From: Bittarella massiliensis (ex Durand et al. 2017) | GTDB lineage: Bacteria; Bacillota; Clostridia; Oscillospirales; Ruminococcaceae | Length of the DNA: 64,000 nucleotides | Direction: 5' to 3' | Assembly: GCF_001486165.1 (NCBI RefSeq) | Contig: NZ_LN908976.1 | Location: forward strand, 1-64,000 | The notes under the pieces: generated by a model | Told to the model about the DNA's origin: nothing | Databases searched by the model: none | The model's input: the letters and a program-made list of their open reading frames with translations, nothing else | In this document: in pieces, positions 28,767 to 37,242 of the stretch | Layout of the letters: every line of letters starts with the position of its first letter | Numbering within the stretch: position 1 is the stretch's first letter | Translations under genes and position numbers: made by a program

Positions 28767-28794
28767 ATTATACCCCAAAAAAGGGAAAAGTCAA
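28767..28794 (-). promoter_or_regulatory. tRNA-Gln promoter
   Basis: Minus strand -35 TTGACT (28789-28794), 16 bp spacer, -10 TATAAT (28767-28772). Confidence 0.85.
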
Positions 28795-28874
28795 CCTGTT
28801 TTTGCATTTCTTTTTTATTTTTTCCTCGCAAAAAAAGGTGGTAAAGCAACTCCCTCTCTTCCCTCCGCCCACGG

Positions 28875-28904
28875 GAAAAGCGCCCCGCCGATTGGCGGGG
28901 CGCT
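28875..28904 (-). terminator. SASP gene terminator
   Basis: An 11 bp stem (AGCGCCCCGCC with GGCGGGGCGCT), followed on the minus strand by TTTTCCC, 31 bp after the SASP stop. Confidence 0.8.
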
Positions 28905-28934
28905 CCCTGCGAGAGAAAAAAGCGAGAGGCGAAG

Positions 28935-29126
28935 TTACTTCGCGGAGTTCTCGTAAGCTTCGATCATCTTTTTGACCATCTGGCCGCCCACGGAACCGGC
29001 CTGCTTGGAGGTCAGGTCGCCGTTGTAGCCCTGTTTCAGGTTCACGCCAACCTCGTTGGCAGCTTCCATTTTGAACTTGTCCATCGCTTCGCGAGCTTCG
29101 GGAACAACAATTTTATTGCTAGACAT
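28935..29126 (-). CDS. alpha/beta-type small acid-soluble spore protein
   Basis: A 63 aa SASP that coats and protects DNA in dormant spores. The two signature regions are present: EAREAMDKFKMEAANEVGV, where the germination protease GPR would cut, and GYNGDLTSKQAGSVGGQMVKKMIEAYE. ATG follows AAGGAG at 10 nt. A sigma-G-like -10 (CATACTA) lies upstream, fitting forespore expression. Confidence 0.96.
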   Translation of the reverse strand: MSSNKIVVPEAREAMDKFKMEAANEVGVNLKQGYNGDLTSKQAGSVGGQMVKKMIEAYENSAK

Positions 29127-29173
29127 GATACATACACTCCTTAAAAAATAGATGTTATTTGCGTTTGCAATAG

Positions 29174-29203
29174 TAGTATGGCCGCACCCGCCAACACTAT
29201 AAC
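29174..29203 (-). promoter_or_regulatory. sigma-G-like promoter of the SASP gene
   Basis: Minus strand -10 CATACTA (29174-29180) fits the sigma-G consensus CAHAHTA. A weak -35 (GTTAT, 29199-29203) stands 18 bp upstream. Confidence 0.55.
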
Positions 29204-29233
29204 TGGAAATGTTTTCTCATCTTTTTCTGCATT

Positions 29234-29812
29234 TTAAAGGGTGTTTGACGACGGCGGGAGCCCGAGGAAGAGGGAGACGGCCGCCGCCGCCAACAGGGTG
29301 TACCCGCCGCTGATCCCCGGCGGCAGAGGCAGGTCCTGGGGGTCGGCCAGCCGCCCGAAGGGGCCGTGGATGGGCCGCAGCAGGCTCACCACCGGCTGGC
29401 CGTCCTGGCAGCTGGAATAGGTGAGGGTGTCCCGCAGGGACATGCCACAGCTGACGACCTGCCCCCGCACCTCCCCCGTCTGGTGGAGCCAGGGAGCGTC
29501 TTCCTGCCGCACCACAAAGCCGCCGGCAAGGGCGTTGGGCGGGAGGGGTGCGCCCCTCGCCCCCTCTTTGATGACCACCAGGCTCTGCCGCCAGCGCAGG
29601 GCGTCCCAGCCCTCGCTCTCAAACAGGCCGTACGTCCGCCCTTCCCGGGAAAATACAGCGGTCTGCCCGCTGCGGCAGAGGAGGGCTTCCCCCCGAAAGA
29701 GGAGCTTTTCCACCGCCCGGGGGATCCTTCTGTCCCCACTTGGCCCCAAAAACAGAATCGGGATCAATCGCTCATCACCACTTTGCCTTTTCTGCCGCCG
29801 TCCGGCGGCCAT
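29234..29812 (-). CDS. hypothetical protein with C-terminal membrane segment
   Basis: A 192 aa open frame I do not recognise. The C-terminus ends in a hydrophobic stretch (YTLLAAAAVSLFLGL) that may be a membrane anchor. The middle has beta-rich, RNA- or peptide-binding-like character (GQTAVFSREGRTYGLFESEG), but no motif can be named. ATG at 29812 is immediately preceded by AAGGGGG, which is too close to be a normal RBS, so the true start may be downstream. Codons for FGRLADPQDLPLPPGISGGY (29302-29361) reappear in the artefact inside ftsQ; this locus looks like the genuine source. It follows the DivIVA-like gene's terminator. Confidence 0.5.
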   Translation of the reverse strand: MAAGRRQKRQSGDERLIPILFLGPSGDRRIPRAVEKLLFRGEALLCRSGQTAVFSREGRTYGLFESEGWDALRWRQSLVVIKEGARGAPLPPNALAGGFVVRQEDAPWLHQTGEVRGQVVSCGMSLRDTLTYSSCQDGQPVVSLLRPIHGPFGRLADPQDLPLPPGISGGYTLLAAAAVSLFLGLPPSSNTL

Positions 29813-29856
29813 TCCCCCTTATTCTGCCCAGGATTTGCCGCCGCCACACTTTTGCG

Positions 29857-29892
29857 CAAAAAAAAGAGACCGCCTCCCAGAGGCGATCTCTC
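29857..29892 (-). terminator. terminator of the DivIVA-like gene
   Basis: Stem AGAGACCGCCTC with GAGGCGATCTCT (one mismatch), followed on the minus strand by T8. Confidence 0.8.
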
Positions 29893-29963
29893 GTTTGAGC
29901 GATTTGATTGCTTTGGCGCGCGCAAATTGCAAAGGGGGCATGCAGTCCTCCCCCGTTTGCCTG

Positions 29964-30839
29964 TCAGCGGCCGCCCAGCAGCTTGGCAATGGTCTTGAGC
30001 AGCCCGCCCGCCTGGCCGCCGGTGCTCACCAAGACGGGGCGCTCCCGGCAGAGGGGCGGTTCCGGCTGGACCGGCGCCGCCTTTTTGGGCAGGGGCTCCT
30101 CCCCTTTGGCAGGGGCGGGAGGCGCCTCTTTGGGGGGCGGCGGGGCGACAGCGGGGGCGATGGCGGGGAGCTTGCCGCCGCTGAGCTGGCCGCGCATCTC
30201 CTCCAGCCGCAGCTGGTAGAGTTCGACGGTGTCCTCCATCCGGCGGAGGTTGCCCTGCATCTGCGCCGCGGCCGTCCGCAGGGTCTCGCTCAACCCGGCC
30301 ACCTGGTCCCCCAGCTGGCCCATCTCCCGGGAGAGGGACTCCAGCTCCGCCAGGGCCCGGTCCCGCTCCTCCCGGCCCTGGCGCTTGCCCTGGCGCACCA
30401 GGTCGGCGGCCATCCGCTTGGCCTCCACCAGAGCGCCCGAAATTTCGCCCTGGCGCTCCTCATAGCCTTTGAGCTTCTCCTGGTACTGGCGCACCATCTC
30501 CTGCAGCTCGTCCCGCTCGGAGTGGAGACCATGGATCTCCAGGTCGCTGCGGCTGAGCTTGTCCCGCTGGGCGTTGATCTGGGAGTTGAGAAAGACCACC
30601 TTTTCCCCCAGTTCTTTGGCGCCCTCCCTCTCCTGCTCCAACAGCCCGTCCAGGCTGTCGATCCGCTCCCGCAGGGCGGCGTTTTCGTCGCGCAGGGTGT
30701 GGGTCTCCCCCTCCAGCTCGTCGATGCGGCTCAGCAGCTCGCTGCTGGCCTTTTGGTTTTCGGCGTTGAGCTGCTCGATATAGGCCAGCACATCCGCCTT
30801 GCGGAAGCCGCCGATCGCGCTCTTAAACAATCCGTCCAT
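29964..30839 (-). CDS. DivIVA-like coiled-coil protein
   Basis: A 291 aa protein whose N-terminus (GLFKSAIGGFRKADVLAYIEQL) fits DivIVA-domain proteins, with the G-F-x-K-x-D-V pattern. Residues about 25-210 form a long coiled coil. A Pro/Ala-rich linker at about 215-255 and a short C-terminal helix (GGLLKTIAKLLGG) follow. DivIVA proteins recognise curved membrane at septa or poles and recruit partners. The position just downstream of ftsZ supports a division or polarity role. ATG at 30839 is chosen over GTG at 30848 because GAGGG is better spaced. Confidence 0.8.
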   Translation of the reverse strand: MDGLFKSAIGGFRKADVLAYIEQLNAENQKASSELLSRIDELEGETHTLRDENAALRERIDSLDGLLEQEREGAKELGEKVVFLNSQINAQRDKLSRSDLEIHGLHSERDELQEMVRQYQEKLKGYEERQGEISGALVEAKRMAADLVRQGKRQGREERDRALAELESLSREMGQLGDQVAGLSETLRTAAAQMQGNLRRMEDTVELYQLRLEEMRGQLSGGKLPAIAPAVAPPPPKEAPPAPAKGEEPLPKKAAPVQPEPPLCRERPVLVSTGGQAGGLLKTIAKLLGGR

Positions 30840-30922
30840 GACACCCACCCTCTGCTCGGTTTCGATGTTGCCAGTATACCACGCCCGCCCTCAAAAAACA
30901 ATCGAATTACCCCCGCAGGCAG

Positions 30923-30958
30923 CAAAAAGGGAACCGTTCCCTCTCGGGGCCGGTTCCC
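30923..30958 (-). terminator. ftsZ terminator
   Basis: Stem GGGAACCG with CGGTTCCC (30929-30936 with 30951-30958), followed on the minus strand by TTTTTGC. Confidence 0.75.
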
Positions 30959-30977
30959 GCTCTCGCAGGGGCGACGA

Positions 30978-32042
30978 TCAGTTGCCCTTGTTTTTGAAGA
31001 TGTTCATGATGGAGTCGATGTCCTCTTCCATCGAGTCGTCCCGGGACTTGAAGGTGTAGTCGGGAATGCCGAAATCGGCCTTGTTCTTCTCGTCAAAGCC
31101 GGTGGCGATGACGGTGATCTGCATCTCGTCCTGGTAGCTCTCGTCAAAGGCGGCGCCCCAGATGATGGTGGCGTTGGGGTCGGCGGCCTTGGTGATCTCG
31201 TTGGAGGCGATGGACACCTCGTCCAGGCTGATGTCGGGGGAGGCGGTGATGTTGATGATGACCCCCTTGGCCCCGGAGATCGAGGTCTCCAGCAGGGGGC
31301 TGGAGATGGCGGCAGCCGCCGCGTCGACAGCCTTGTCCTTCCCGCTGGCGCGGCCGACGCCCATGTGGGCGAGCCCCGCGTCCTTCATGACGGTGGTGAC
31401 GTCGGCGAAGTCCAGGTTGACCAGGCCGGGGACGTTGATCAGGTCGGTGATGGACTGCACGCCCTGTTTGAGGACGTTGTCCGCCGCCGCAAAGGCGTTG
31501 ATGAGGGTGATGGGGGTCTCGGAGATGAGGCTGAGGCGCTCGTTGGGGATGACCACCAGCGAGTCGACGTGCTCGCGCAGGGCGGCGATCCCCTCTTCGG
31601 CCTGCTCCATCCGCCGCTTGCCCTCAAAGGGGAAGGGCTTGGTGACGATGCCCACCGTGAGGATGCCCTGCTCTTTTGCCACTTCGGCCACCACCGGCGC
31701 GGCGCCGGTGCCGGTGCCGCCGCCCATCCCGGCGGCGATGAACACCATCTGGGTGCCCTTGAGGGCGGAGGCGATGGTCTCACGGCTCTCCTCGGCTGCC
31801 TTCTGCCCCTTTTCGGGGAAGCCGCCGGCGCCGCGGCCCTGGGTCAGCTTGTCGCCGATCTGGATCTTCTGGGTGGCCACCGAGCGGTTGAGCGCCTGGC
31901 GGTCGGTGTTGACAGAGATAAATTCCACGCCCTTCATCCCGTCGTTGATCATCCGGTTGACGGCGTTGCCGCCGCCGCCGCCCACGCCAACGACGCGGAT
32001 GGAAGCGACCTGGTCGAAATCGTCATCGAGAATAAAGCTCAC
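30978..32042 (-). CDS. ftsZ: cell division protein FtsZ
   Basis: A 354 aa tubulin-like GTPase that forms the division ring. The tubulin signature GGGTGTG and the N-terminal [15 protein letters not shown] are intact. The C-terminal tail is short and ends in [12 protein letters not shown] rather than the usual DIPxFLR-type peptide, so partner binding (FtsA, SepF) may be atypical; similar tails may be common in this group. The loop usually read as GLGAGxxPExG is [11 protein letters not shown] here. The start is GTG at 32042 after AGGGGGA. It has its own promoter at 32149-32177. Confidence 0.96.
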   Translation of the reverse strand: MSFILDDDFDQVASIRVVGVGGGGGNAVNRMINDGMKGVEFISVNTDRQALNRSVATQKIQIGDKLTQGRGAGGFPEKGQKAAEESRETIASALKGTQMVFIAAGMGGGTGTGAAPVVAEVAKEQGILTVGIVTKPFPFEGKRRMEQAEEGIAALREHVDSLVVIPNERLSLISETPITLINAFAAADNVLKQGVQSITDLINVPGLVNLDFADVTTVMKDAGLAHMGVGRASGKDKAVDAAAAAISSPLLETSISGAKGVIINITASPDISLDEVSIASNEITKAADPNATIIWGAAFDESYQDEMQITVIATGFDEKNKADFGIPDYTFKSRDDSMEEDIDSIMNIFKNKGN

Positions 32043-32148
32043 TGTTTTCGTCCCCCTAAAATGTTTGTATCACAAGGCACAGCGCGGGGTGAAAGGGTTT
32101 TCATCTCCGCCGTGACGGCATTTTCAAAAAAATGTTTACCTACTCTTA

Positions 32149-32177
32149 AATTTAACAGATGTCACGAAAAATAGCAA
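32149..32177 (-). promoter_or_regulatory. ftsZ promoter
   Basis: Minus strand -35 TTGCTA (32172-32177), 17 bp spacer, -10 TAAATT (32149-32154). It lies in an AT-rich leader of about 110 bp before ftsZ. Confidence 0.65.
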
Positions 32178-32247
32178 GGGTTTTTTACACTTTCACACAG
32201 GAAATCGGGCTGCCCGCCGCCGGTTTTCGTCTCTTTTGCCACCCCAG

Positions 32248-33344
32248 TCACTGGGCGGCCCCCTCGCCCCCCTCGCCGGTGTCCTCCTGTCTCTTATCCA
32301 CATCTAGATGTGTATAAGGGAAGGGGTGTACCCGCCGCTGATCCCCGGCGGCAGAGGCAGGTCCTGGGGGTCGGCCAGCCGCCCGAAGGGGCAAGGGGGT
32401 GGGCGGCAGCGGGGCCGTCGCCCCAGCGCCTGCACGGCGGCGGTGCCGGTCTTGGCCGTCACCTTGCCGGGGATGGAGGCGTCGAGGATGGTGGGCTCGG
32501 GGGAGAGGTCCTTTTGCACGATGATCTCGTGCACCAGCTGCAATTTGTACTCCAGCTGGTAGTCCGACCCCAGCTTGACCAGGAAGTACTTTCCGACCCG
32601 CAGGGAGATGTTCTGGGTGTCGCTGAGGTCCACCGACTGCAGCCCTTCCAACCCCACCGCGCTCACCGCCTGGTGGATCTCCTCCAGCAGGGGGAGCTTG
32701 TCCGGGTCGTCAAACTGCAGCATCTCCCCCAGTTCGCCCTGCTTGGCCTTGACCCCGGAGATGAGGTAGACCCCCTCGGGCAGGGAGACCTGGTTTTTGG
32801 CCATGATCCGCCCCGACTCGGAGAGGAGGGTATAGCCGCCCCCCTCCTGCTTGACAGCGGTGCGGGCCACCGCGTCCTTGGCGGTGATGGTCACGGTGGT
32901 GGGGAGGGTGCGTCCCACCTGGATGTCGTCGAGGAGGGGGAACTTGCGGTAGAGGGCCTCCTGCACCTCCCCCGCCTTGAAGCGAAAGAGGTTTTCCCCA
33001 ACGCTCACCGGGCAGCCGCCCTCGATCTGCTGGGCGGTGTAGGCGGTGATCTCCCCCTCAAAGCGGATGGTGTCGATTTTGAAGAAGATGGAGACGGCCA
33101 CCGTCGCCCCCACCACCAGCAGGCAGCAAAACAGCAGGAAAAAGCGGAACGCCGCCTTTTTGCGGCGCCGCTTCTGCCGCTTTTGGGCGATTGTCCGCTT
33201 GATCCGCTCCCGCTCCTCCAACTCCTCCTGGGTCATGGCGACGGCCCGGTAAAAGCCCTCTTCGGTGTACCCGGTGTTGTGGGTGCGCGGGATGTCCCGG
33301 CGCTGTGCCTGTTTTTTGACCTGTTTTTTTGGCTTCTTTTTCAT
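32248..33344 (-). CDS. ftsQ: cell division protein FtsQ/DivIB, 3' end interrupted by artefact
   Basis: A bitopic division protein linking early and late divisome. A basic cytoplasmic N-terminus (about 1-68) is followed by a membrane helix at about 69-90 (FFLLFCCLLVVGATVAVSIFF). A POTRA domain begins at about 95 (IDTIRFEGEITAYTAQQI) and a beta domain follows. The frame is good from ATG 33344 down to about 32394. It then enters a 69 bp copy of 29296-29364 and an adapter-like sequence. Leaving out 32287-32393 (107 bp) rejoins the frame to an acidic tail EDTGEGGEGAAQ and a TGA at 32248-32250, giving about 329 aa. That reconstruction is inference; true bases may also be missing. The ATG lies 3 bp after the murA stop. 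Confidence 0.8.
32287..32392. other. adapter-containing chimeric segment (probable artefact)
   Basis: 32287-32305 matches the synthetic Tn5 mosaic end (CTGTCTCTTATACACATCT) in 18 of 19 bases. 32306-32318 is the start of the same element inverted. 32324-32392 repeats 29296-29364 exactly (69 bp). The mosaic end is a man-made hybrid of Tn5 ends used in Nextera libraries, so this points to a library chimera that entered the assembly. Confidence 0.88.
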
Positions 33345-33347
33345 CTG

Positions 33348-34595
33348 CTAAACCTTTTCCATCCGTCCGCCCAGTGCCTGGACGGCTCTGTCCAACTGTT
33401 CATATCCCCGCAGGATGTGTTCGATGCCGCCGATCTCGCTCTGCCCTGCCCGCAGGGCGGCGATGCAGAGGGCCGCGCCCCCCCGCAGGTCCACTGCCTC
33501 GGCCCGCCCGCCGGTGTAGCGGCTGCCGCCGGGGATGCGGGCCAGCCTCGGGCTCTTGAGCTCCACCTCGGCGCCCAGCTTGCGCAGCTGGGGCAGGTAG
33601 GCAAAGCGGTTTTCAAAGACCGTCTCTCTCATTTCGGTCTCCCCCTGGGCGGCGGCCAGCACCGCCGTCAGCAGGGGCTGGATATCGGTGGGCAGCCCCG
33701 GGTGGGGGGCGGTCACCAGCCCACCCAGCCCCCGCAGCTTCCCCGTGGAGCGCAGGCCCACCCGGTCGTAGCGCAGGGCCAGCTCGCAGCCCATCTTCTG
33801 AAAGAGGGGGAGGATGTTGTAGAGGGTCATGGGGGTGGTGTTGGTGAGGGCGATCTCCCCCCCGCAGAGGGCGCCCATGCAGAGGTAGGTGGCGGCGGCG
33901 ATGCGGTCCACCATCACCGTGTACTCGCAGCCGTGGAGGGGCCGCCCCCCCTGGATCTTCAGCTCCCCGGTCCCCATCCCCGCGATCTGGGCCCCGCAGG
34001 CGGTGAGGAATTGGATCAGGTCCACCACCTCCGGCTCCCGCGCCGCACCGCGCAAGACCGTCTCCCCCTGGGCGGCCACCGCCGCCAGCAGCAGGTTTTG
34101 GGTGGCCCCCACGCTGGGGAAGGGCAGCTCGATGACCGCCCCGGTCAGCCGCGGCCCCTCGATCTCGATGGAGCCGTTTGCCCGGCAGACCGCCCCCAGC
34201 CGCTCAAAGCCGGAGAGGTGGTAGTCCAGCGGGCGGCGGCCCAGATCGCACCCGCCGGGGTAGGCGGCCTTTACCCGGCCAAAGCGGCCCAGCAGCGCCC
34301 CCATGAAGATGGAGGAGGAGCGCAGCGAGTGGGTGAGCGCCGCGGGGAGGGGCCGGTAGAAGGCGCAGGAGGTGTCCACCTCCCACTCCCCTCCCGACCG
34401 CAGGACCCGGCAGCCCAGGTACTCGAGGATCGCCGCCATGCTGCGGGTGTCCGCCAGGTCGGGACAGCGGTGGAGGACCACCTTCCCCCCCACCAGAAGG
34501 GCTGCCGCCAAAATGGGCAGACAGCTGTTTTTCGACCCCTGAACGGCCAGTTCTCCCCGCAGGGGGCGGCCCCCTTCCAATCGGTACATCGCCAC
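33348..34595 (-). CDS. murA: UDP-N-acetylglucosamine 1-carboxyvinyltransferase
   Basis: A 415 aa MurA that transfers enolpyruvate from PEP to UDP-GlcNAc, the first committed step of peptidoglycan synthesis. Lys22 and Asn23 (SKNS) and the catalytic loop Cys116 (AYPGGCDLGRRP) correspond to Lys22, Asn23 and Cys115 of E. coli. The Cys predicts fosfomycin can bind. The start is GTG at 34595 (AAAGGGA 8 nt upstream) or ATG at 34589. It sits between murG and ftsQ, where many Firmicutes have murB or murA. Confidence 0.94.
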   Translation of the reverse strand: MAMYRLEGGRPLRGELAVQGSKNSCLPILAAALLVGGKVVLHRCPDLADTRSMAAILEYLGCRVLRSGGEWEVDTSCAFYRPLPAALTHSLRSSSIFMGALLGRFGRVKAAYPGGCDLGRRPLDYHLSGFERLGAVCRANGSIEIEGPRLTGAVIELPFPSVGATQNLLLAAVAAQGETVLRGAAREPEVVDLIQFLTACGAQIAGMGTGELKIQGGRPLHGCEYTVMVDRIAAATYLCMGALCGGEIALTNTTPMTLYNILPLFQKMGCELALRYDRVGLRSTGKLRGLGGLVTAPHPGLPTDIQPLLTAVLAAAQGETEMRETVFENRFAYLPQLRKLGAEVELKSPRLARIPGGSRYTGGRAEAVDLRGGAALCIAALRAGQSEIGGIEHILRGYEQLDRAVQALGGRMEKV

Positions 34596-34742
34596 AAAAC
34601 CATCCCTTTCCGCCAGTGCTGTCCCCCCTCTTGCAGGGGGTATGCACCAGGGTATGCCCGGGGTGGATTTTGTGTGATTTCGCCGTTTGGGCGGGTCCTT
34701 TTCGCAAAAAGCGGGGCAAAAACGGCGGGTGGCGGCAGGGGG

Positions 34743-35864
34743 CTACCGGGCCAGCAGCTCCGCCAGCTCCCGGTAGATGCGCTCGTTTGCGTCGACGATG
34801 GCCAGCTTGCTGCTGGCCCGGCCCCAGGCCTCGATGGTCTCGGGGTGCTCGATGAGGGAGCGCACCTTTGCGATGAGGGCCGGGCCGGTCAGGTCCTTCT
34901 CCTCGATGATGGCGGCGGCGCCCGCCCGCTCCAGCACCTGGGCGTTTTTGAACTGGTGGTTTTCGGCCACGTAGGGGGAGGGGATGAGGATGGCCGCCTT
35001 CCCCGCCGCCTCGATCTCCGAGAGGGTGATGGCCCCTGCCCGGGAGATGACGATGTCCGCCGCCGCCAGGCAGCGGTCCATGTCCTCTATGTACTCCCGG
35101 CAGTCCAGCCCCGCCCGGGGCAGTTCGACCCCGCCCGCCCGCAGCCGGGCGACAAAGGCGTCCCGCCCGCTCCCGCCGTAGGCGTGGATGTGGCAGACGT
35201 TGGGGCAGTGCTTCTGGGTGTAGGCCATCAAGTCGGCCACCACCTCGTTGAGGGGGCGGGCCCCCAGGCTGCCGCCGAAGGAGAGGATGCAGATCTTCCC
35301 CTCCAGCTGGTAGTGGGCCCGGCTCTCCTTCGGCATGGCCAGCAGCACGCTCTCCCGGATGGGGTTGCCGGTGACCACGCAGTCCCCCTTGGGCTGCAAA
35401 AACCGCTGGGCCTCGGGCACCGCCAGCAGGACCTTGTCCACCTCTTTGGCCAGCAGCTTGTTGGTGATGCCGGGGAAGGCGTTTTGCTCGTGGATGGCCG
35501 TCTTGATCCCCCGCTTGGCCGCCGCCTGCAGGATGGGGCCGGCCACATAGCCACCGGTGCCCACCACCAGGTCGGGGGCAAAGTCCTTGAGGATCGCTTT
35601 GCAGCGGCCGGGCGAGGCCGCCAGGCAGCCCAGGGCCTGCAGGTTGTGGGCGATGTTGCCCGGCGAGAAGGAGCGCCGGAAGCCCAGCACCTTCATGGTG
35701 TAGAGGGGATAGCCCTCCCTGCCCACCAGCCGCTCCTCCATCGAGCCCTTGTTGCCCACAAAGGCGATCTCGGCGTCGGGGTGGTGCTTTTTGATGGTGT
35801 TGGCGATGGCGATGGCCGGGTTGATGTGCCCGGCGGTGCCGCCGCCTGCTAAGAGTACGCGCAT
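34743..35864 (-). CDS. murG: UDP-GlcNAc:lipid I N-acetylglucosaminyltransferase
   Basis: A 373 aa GT-B glycosyltransferase that makes lipid II from lipid I at the inner membrane face. The N-terminal GGGTAGHINPAIAIA loop and GGSLGARPLNE motif are clear, as is the donor-site region SRAGAITLSEIEAAGKAAILIP. ATG at 35864 starts MRVLLAGG; the upstream open frame is spurious. It is part of the leftward division/cell-wall cluster. Confidence 0.96.
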   Translation of the reverse strand: MRVLLAGGGTAGHINPAIAIANTIKKHHPDAEIAFVGNKGSMEERLVGREGYPLYTMKVLGFRRSFSPGNIAHNLQALGCLAASPGRCKAILKDFAPDLVVGTGGYVAGPILQAAAKRGIKTAIHEQNAFPGITNKLLAKEVDKVLLAVPEAQRFLQPKGDCVVTGNPIRESVLLAMPKESRAHYQLEGKICILSFGGSLGARPLNEVVADLMAYTQKHCPNVCHIHAYGGSGRDAFVARLRAGGVELPRAGLDCREYIEDMDRCLAAADIVISRAGAITLSEIEAAGKAAILIPSPYVAENHQFKNAQVLERAGAAAIIEEKDLTGPALIAKVRSLIEHPETIEAWGRASSKLAIVDANERIYRELAELLAR

Positions 35865-36006
35865 AGCTTCACTTTCCCCACTTTCTGCCGCCCCAGACGG
35901 CGGCTTTTCGCGGCCCGGTGAAAAGGGCCTTTGAAAATGCCAAAGCGCGAAAGGCGCTGGGCGGGCCCCGGACAGCGGGGCCCGCCGCCCCTTTCGCGGC
36001 AAACGG

Positions 36007-37179
36007 CTATTTTTTCTCGATGTTGGCGTGCCGGGAGACCGAGAGGACGATCCCCATCTCCCCCAGCAGCATCAACAGCGAGGTGCCCCCGTAGCTGAAG
36101 AAGGGCAGGGAGATGCCGGTGTTGGGCACGGTGTTGGTGACCACGGCGATGTTGAGCAGCGCCTGCAGCCCCACCTGAAAGGTCAGCCCCAGCGCCAGCA
36201 TGCTGCCGAATTTGTCCTTGGCCTTCATGGCGATGGCAAAGCCCCGCACCACCAGCAGGATGAAGAGGATGATGACGATCAGCCCCCCCACCAGCCCCAA
36301 CTCCTCGCAGAGGATGGAGAAGATGAAGTCGTTGTGGGGTTCCGGCACGTAGAGGTGCTTCTGGCGGGAGTTGCCCAGCCCCAGCCCGAACACCCCGCCC
36401 GAGCCGATGGCCAGCAGCGACTGCACCGTCTGCCAGCCGTCGCCCTGCTTGTCGATGAAGGGGTTTTGCCACATCTCCAGCCGGGGGATGGCGTGTTCCA
36501 GCAGCGGGGTGAAGAGGAGGAGGAAGGCCAGGGCGCCGACGATGGCCACCCCGCCCATGACGAACCACTTGGTGCCGGTGCCGCCGATGAACATCATGGT
36601 GAAGCCGATGGTGACGATGAGGATGGTGCCCGACAGGTGGGGCTCCAGCACCATCAGCCCGCAGATGACCGCCAGCACCGCCATAAAGGGCAGCACCCCG
36701 TAGCGGAAGGTCTGCAGCCGCTTGTAGTTGACGTTGATCAGGTGGGCAAAGAGGACGATGACCGCGAACTTGGCCACCTCCGAGGGCTGAAAGGTGGTGA
36801 AGCCCAGGTTGATCCAGCGGCGGGCGTTGTTGAGGGGCTCCATAAAGAGCACCACGATCAAAAGCACCACCGAGAGGCCGATGAGGATGTAGCTGAACTT
36901 CTCGTAGATGTGGTAGTCGATCTTGGAGATGGCCAGCATCATGGTGACCCCGCCCACGGCGAAGATGCCCTGGCGGAGGATGAAGTGAAAGGAGTTGCCG
37001 TAGTTGTAGTAGGCAAAGGCGTAGCTGGCCGAGAACAGCATCACCAGCCCAAAGATCACCAGCACCAGCACCAACACCAAAAAGGTGGTGTCCATCTGGC
37101 CGGATTTCCGGACGGCCTGGCCACCGCTCCCCCGCTCCTCGCGAATTTGCTTGCGCAGTTCCCGGTTCCGCTTTTTCAC
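36007..37179 (-). CDS. ftsW: SEDS peptidoglycan polymerase FtsW/SpoVE
   Basis: A 390 aa membrane protein with about ten helices. The SEDS signatures are present: RRWINLGFTTFQPSEVAKFAVI, LEPHLSGTILI, and the C-terminal GISLPFFSYGGTSLL. SEDS proteins polymerise glycan strands with a partner class B PBP, here most likely the SpoVD-like protein at 41324. The start is GTG at 37179. It follows mraY after 63 bp, where many genomes have murD first. Confidence 0.93.
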   Translation of the reverse strand: MKKRNRELRKQIREERGSGGQAVRKSGQMDTTFLVLVLVLVIFGLVMLFSASYAFAYYNYGNSFHFILRQGIFAVGGVTMMLAISKIDYHIYEKFSYILIGLSVVLLIVVLFMEPLNNARRWINLGFTTFQPSEVAKFAVIVLFAHLINVNYKRLQTFRYGVLPFMAVLAVICGLMVLEPHLSGTILIVTIGFTMMFIGGTGTKWFVMGGVAIVGALAFLLLFTPLLEHAIPRLEMWQNPFIDKQGDGWQTVQSLLAIGSGGVFGLGLGNSRQKHLYVPEPHNDFIFSILCEELGLVGGLIVIILFILLVVRGFAIAMKAKDKFGSMLALGLTFQVGLQALLNIAVVTNTVPNTGISLPFFSYGGTSLLMLLGEMGIVLSVSRHANIEKK

Positions 37180-37242
37180 CCGCGATCACCCCATTTCTCA
37201 CACCGGCGGGCAACGCCGCCGCTCACACTGTCCGCTTTTCTC

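Noticed and set aside
32287-32320. Natural Tn5-like transposon end
   Set aside because: The sequence fits the artificial mosaic end, with no transposase, no target duplication and a 69 bp chimeric partner.
29296-32392. Insertion-sequence terminal repeats
   Set aside because: The 69 bp identity at 29296 and 32324 has no transposase between copies and is explained by the adapter chimera.
32310-35852. Very long plus-strand open frame
   Set aside because: It is antisense to ftsQ, murA and murG and is a GC-rich shadow.
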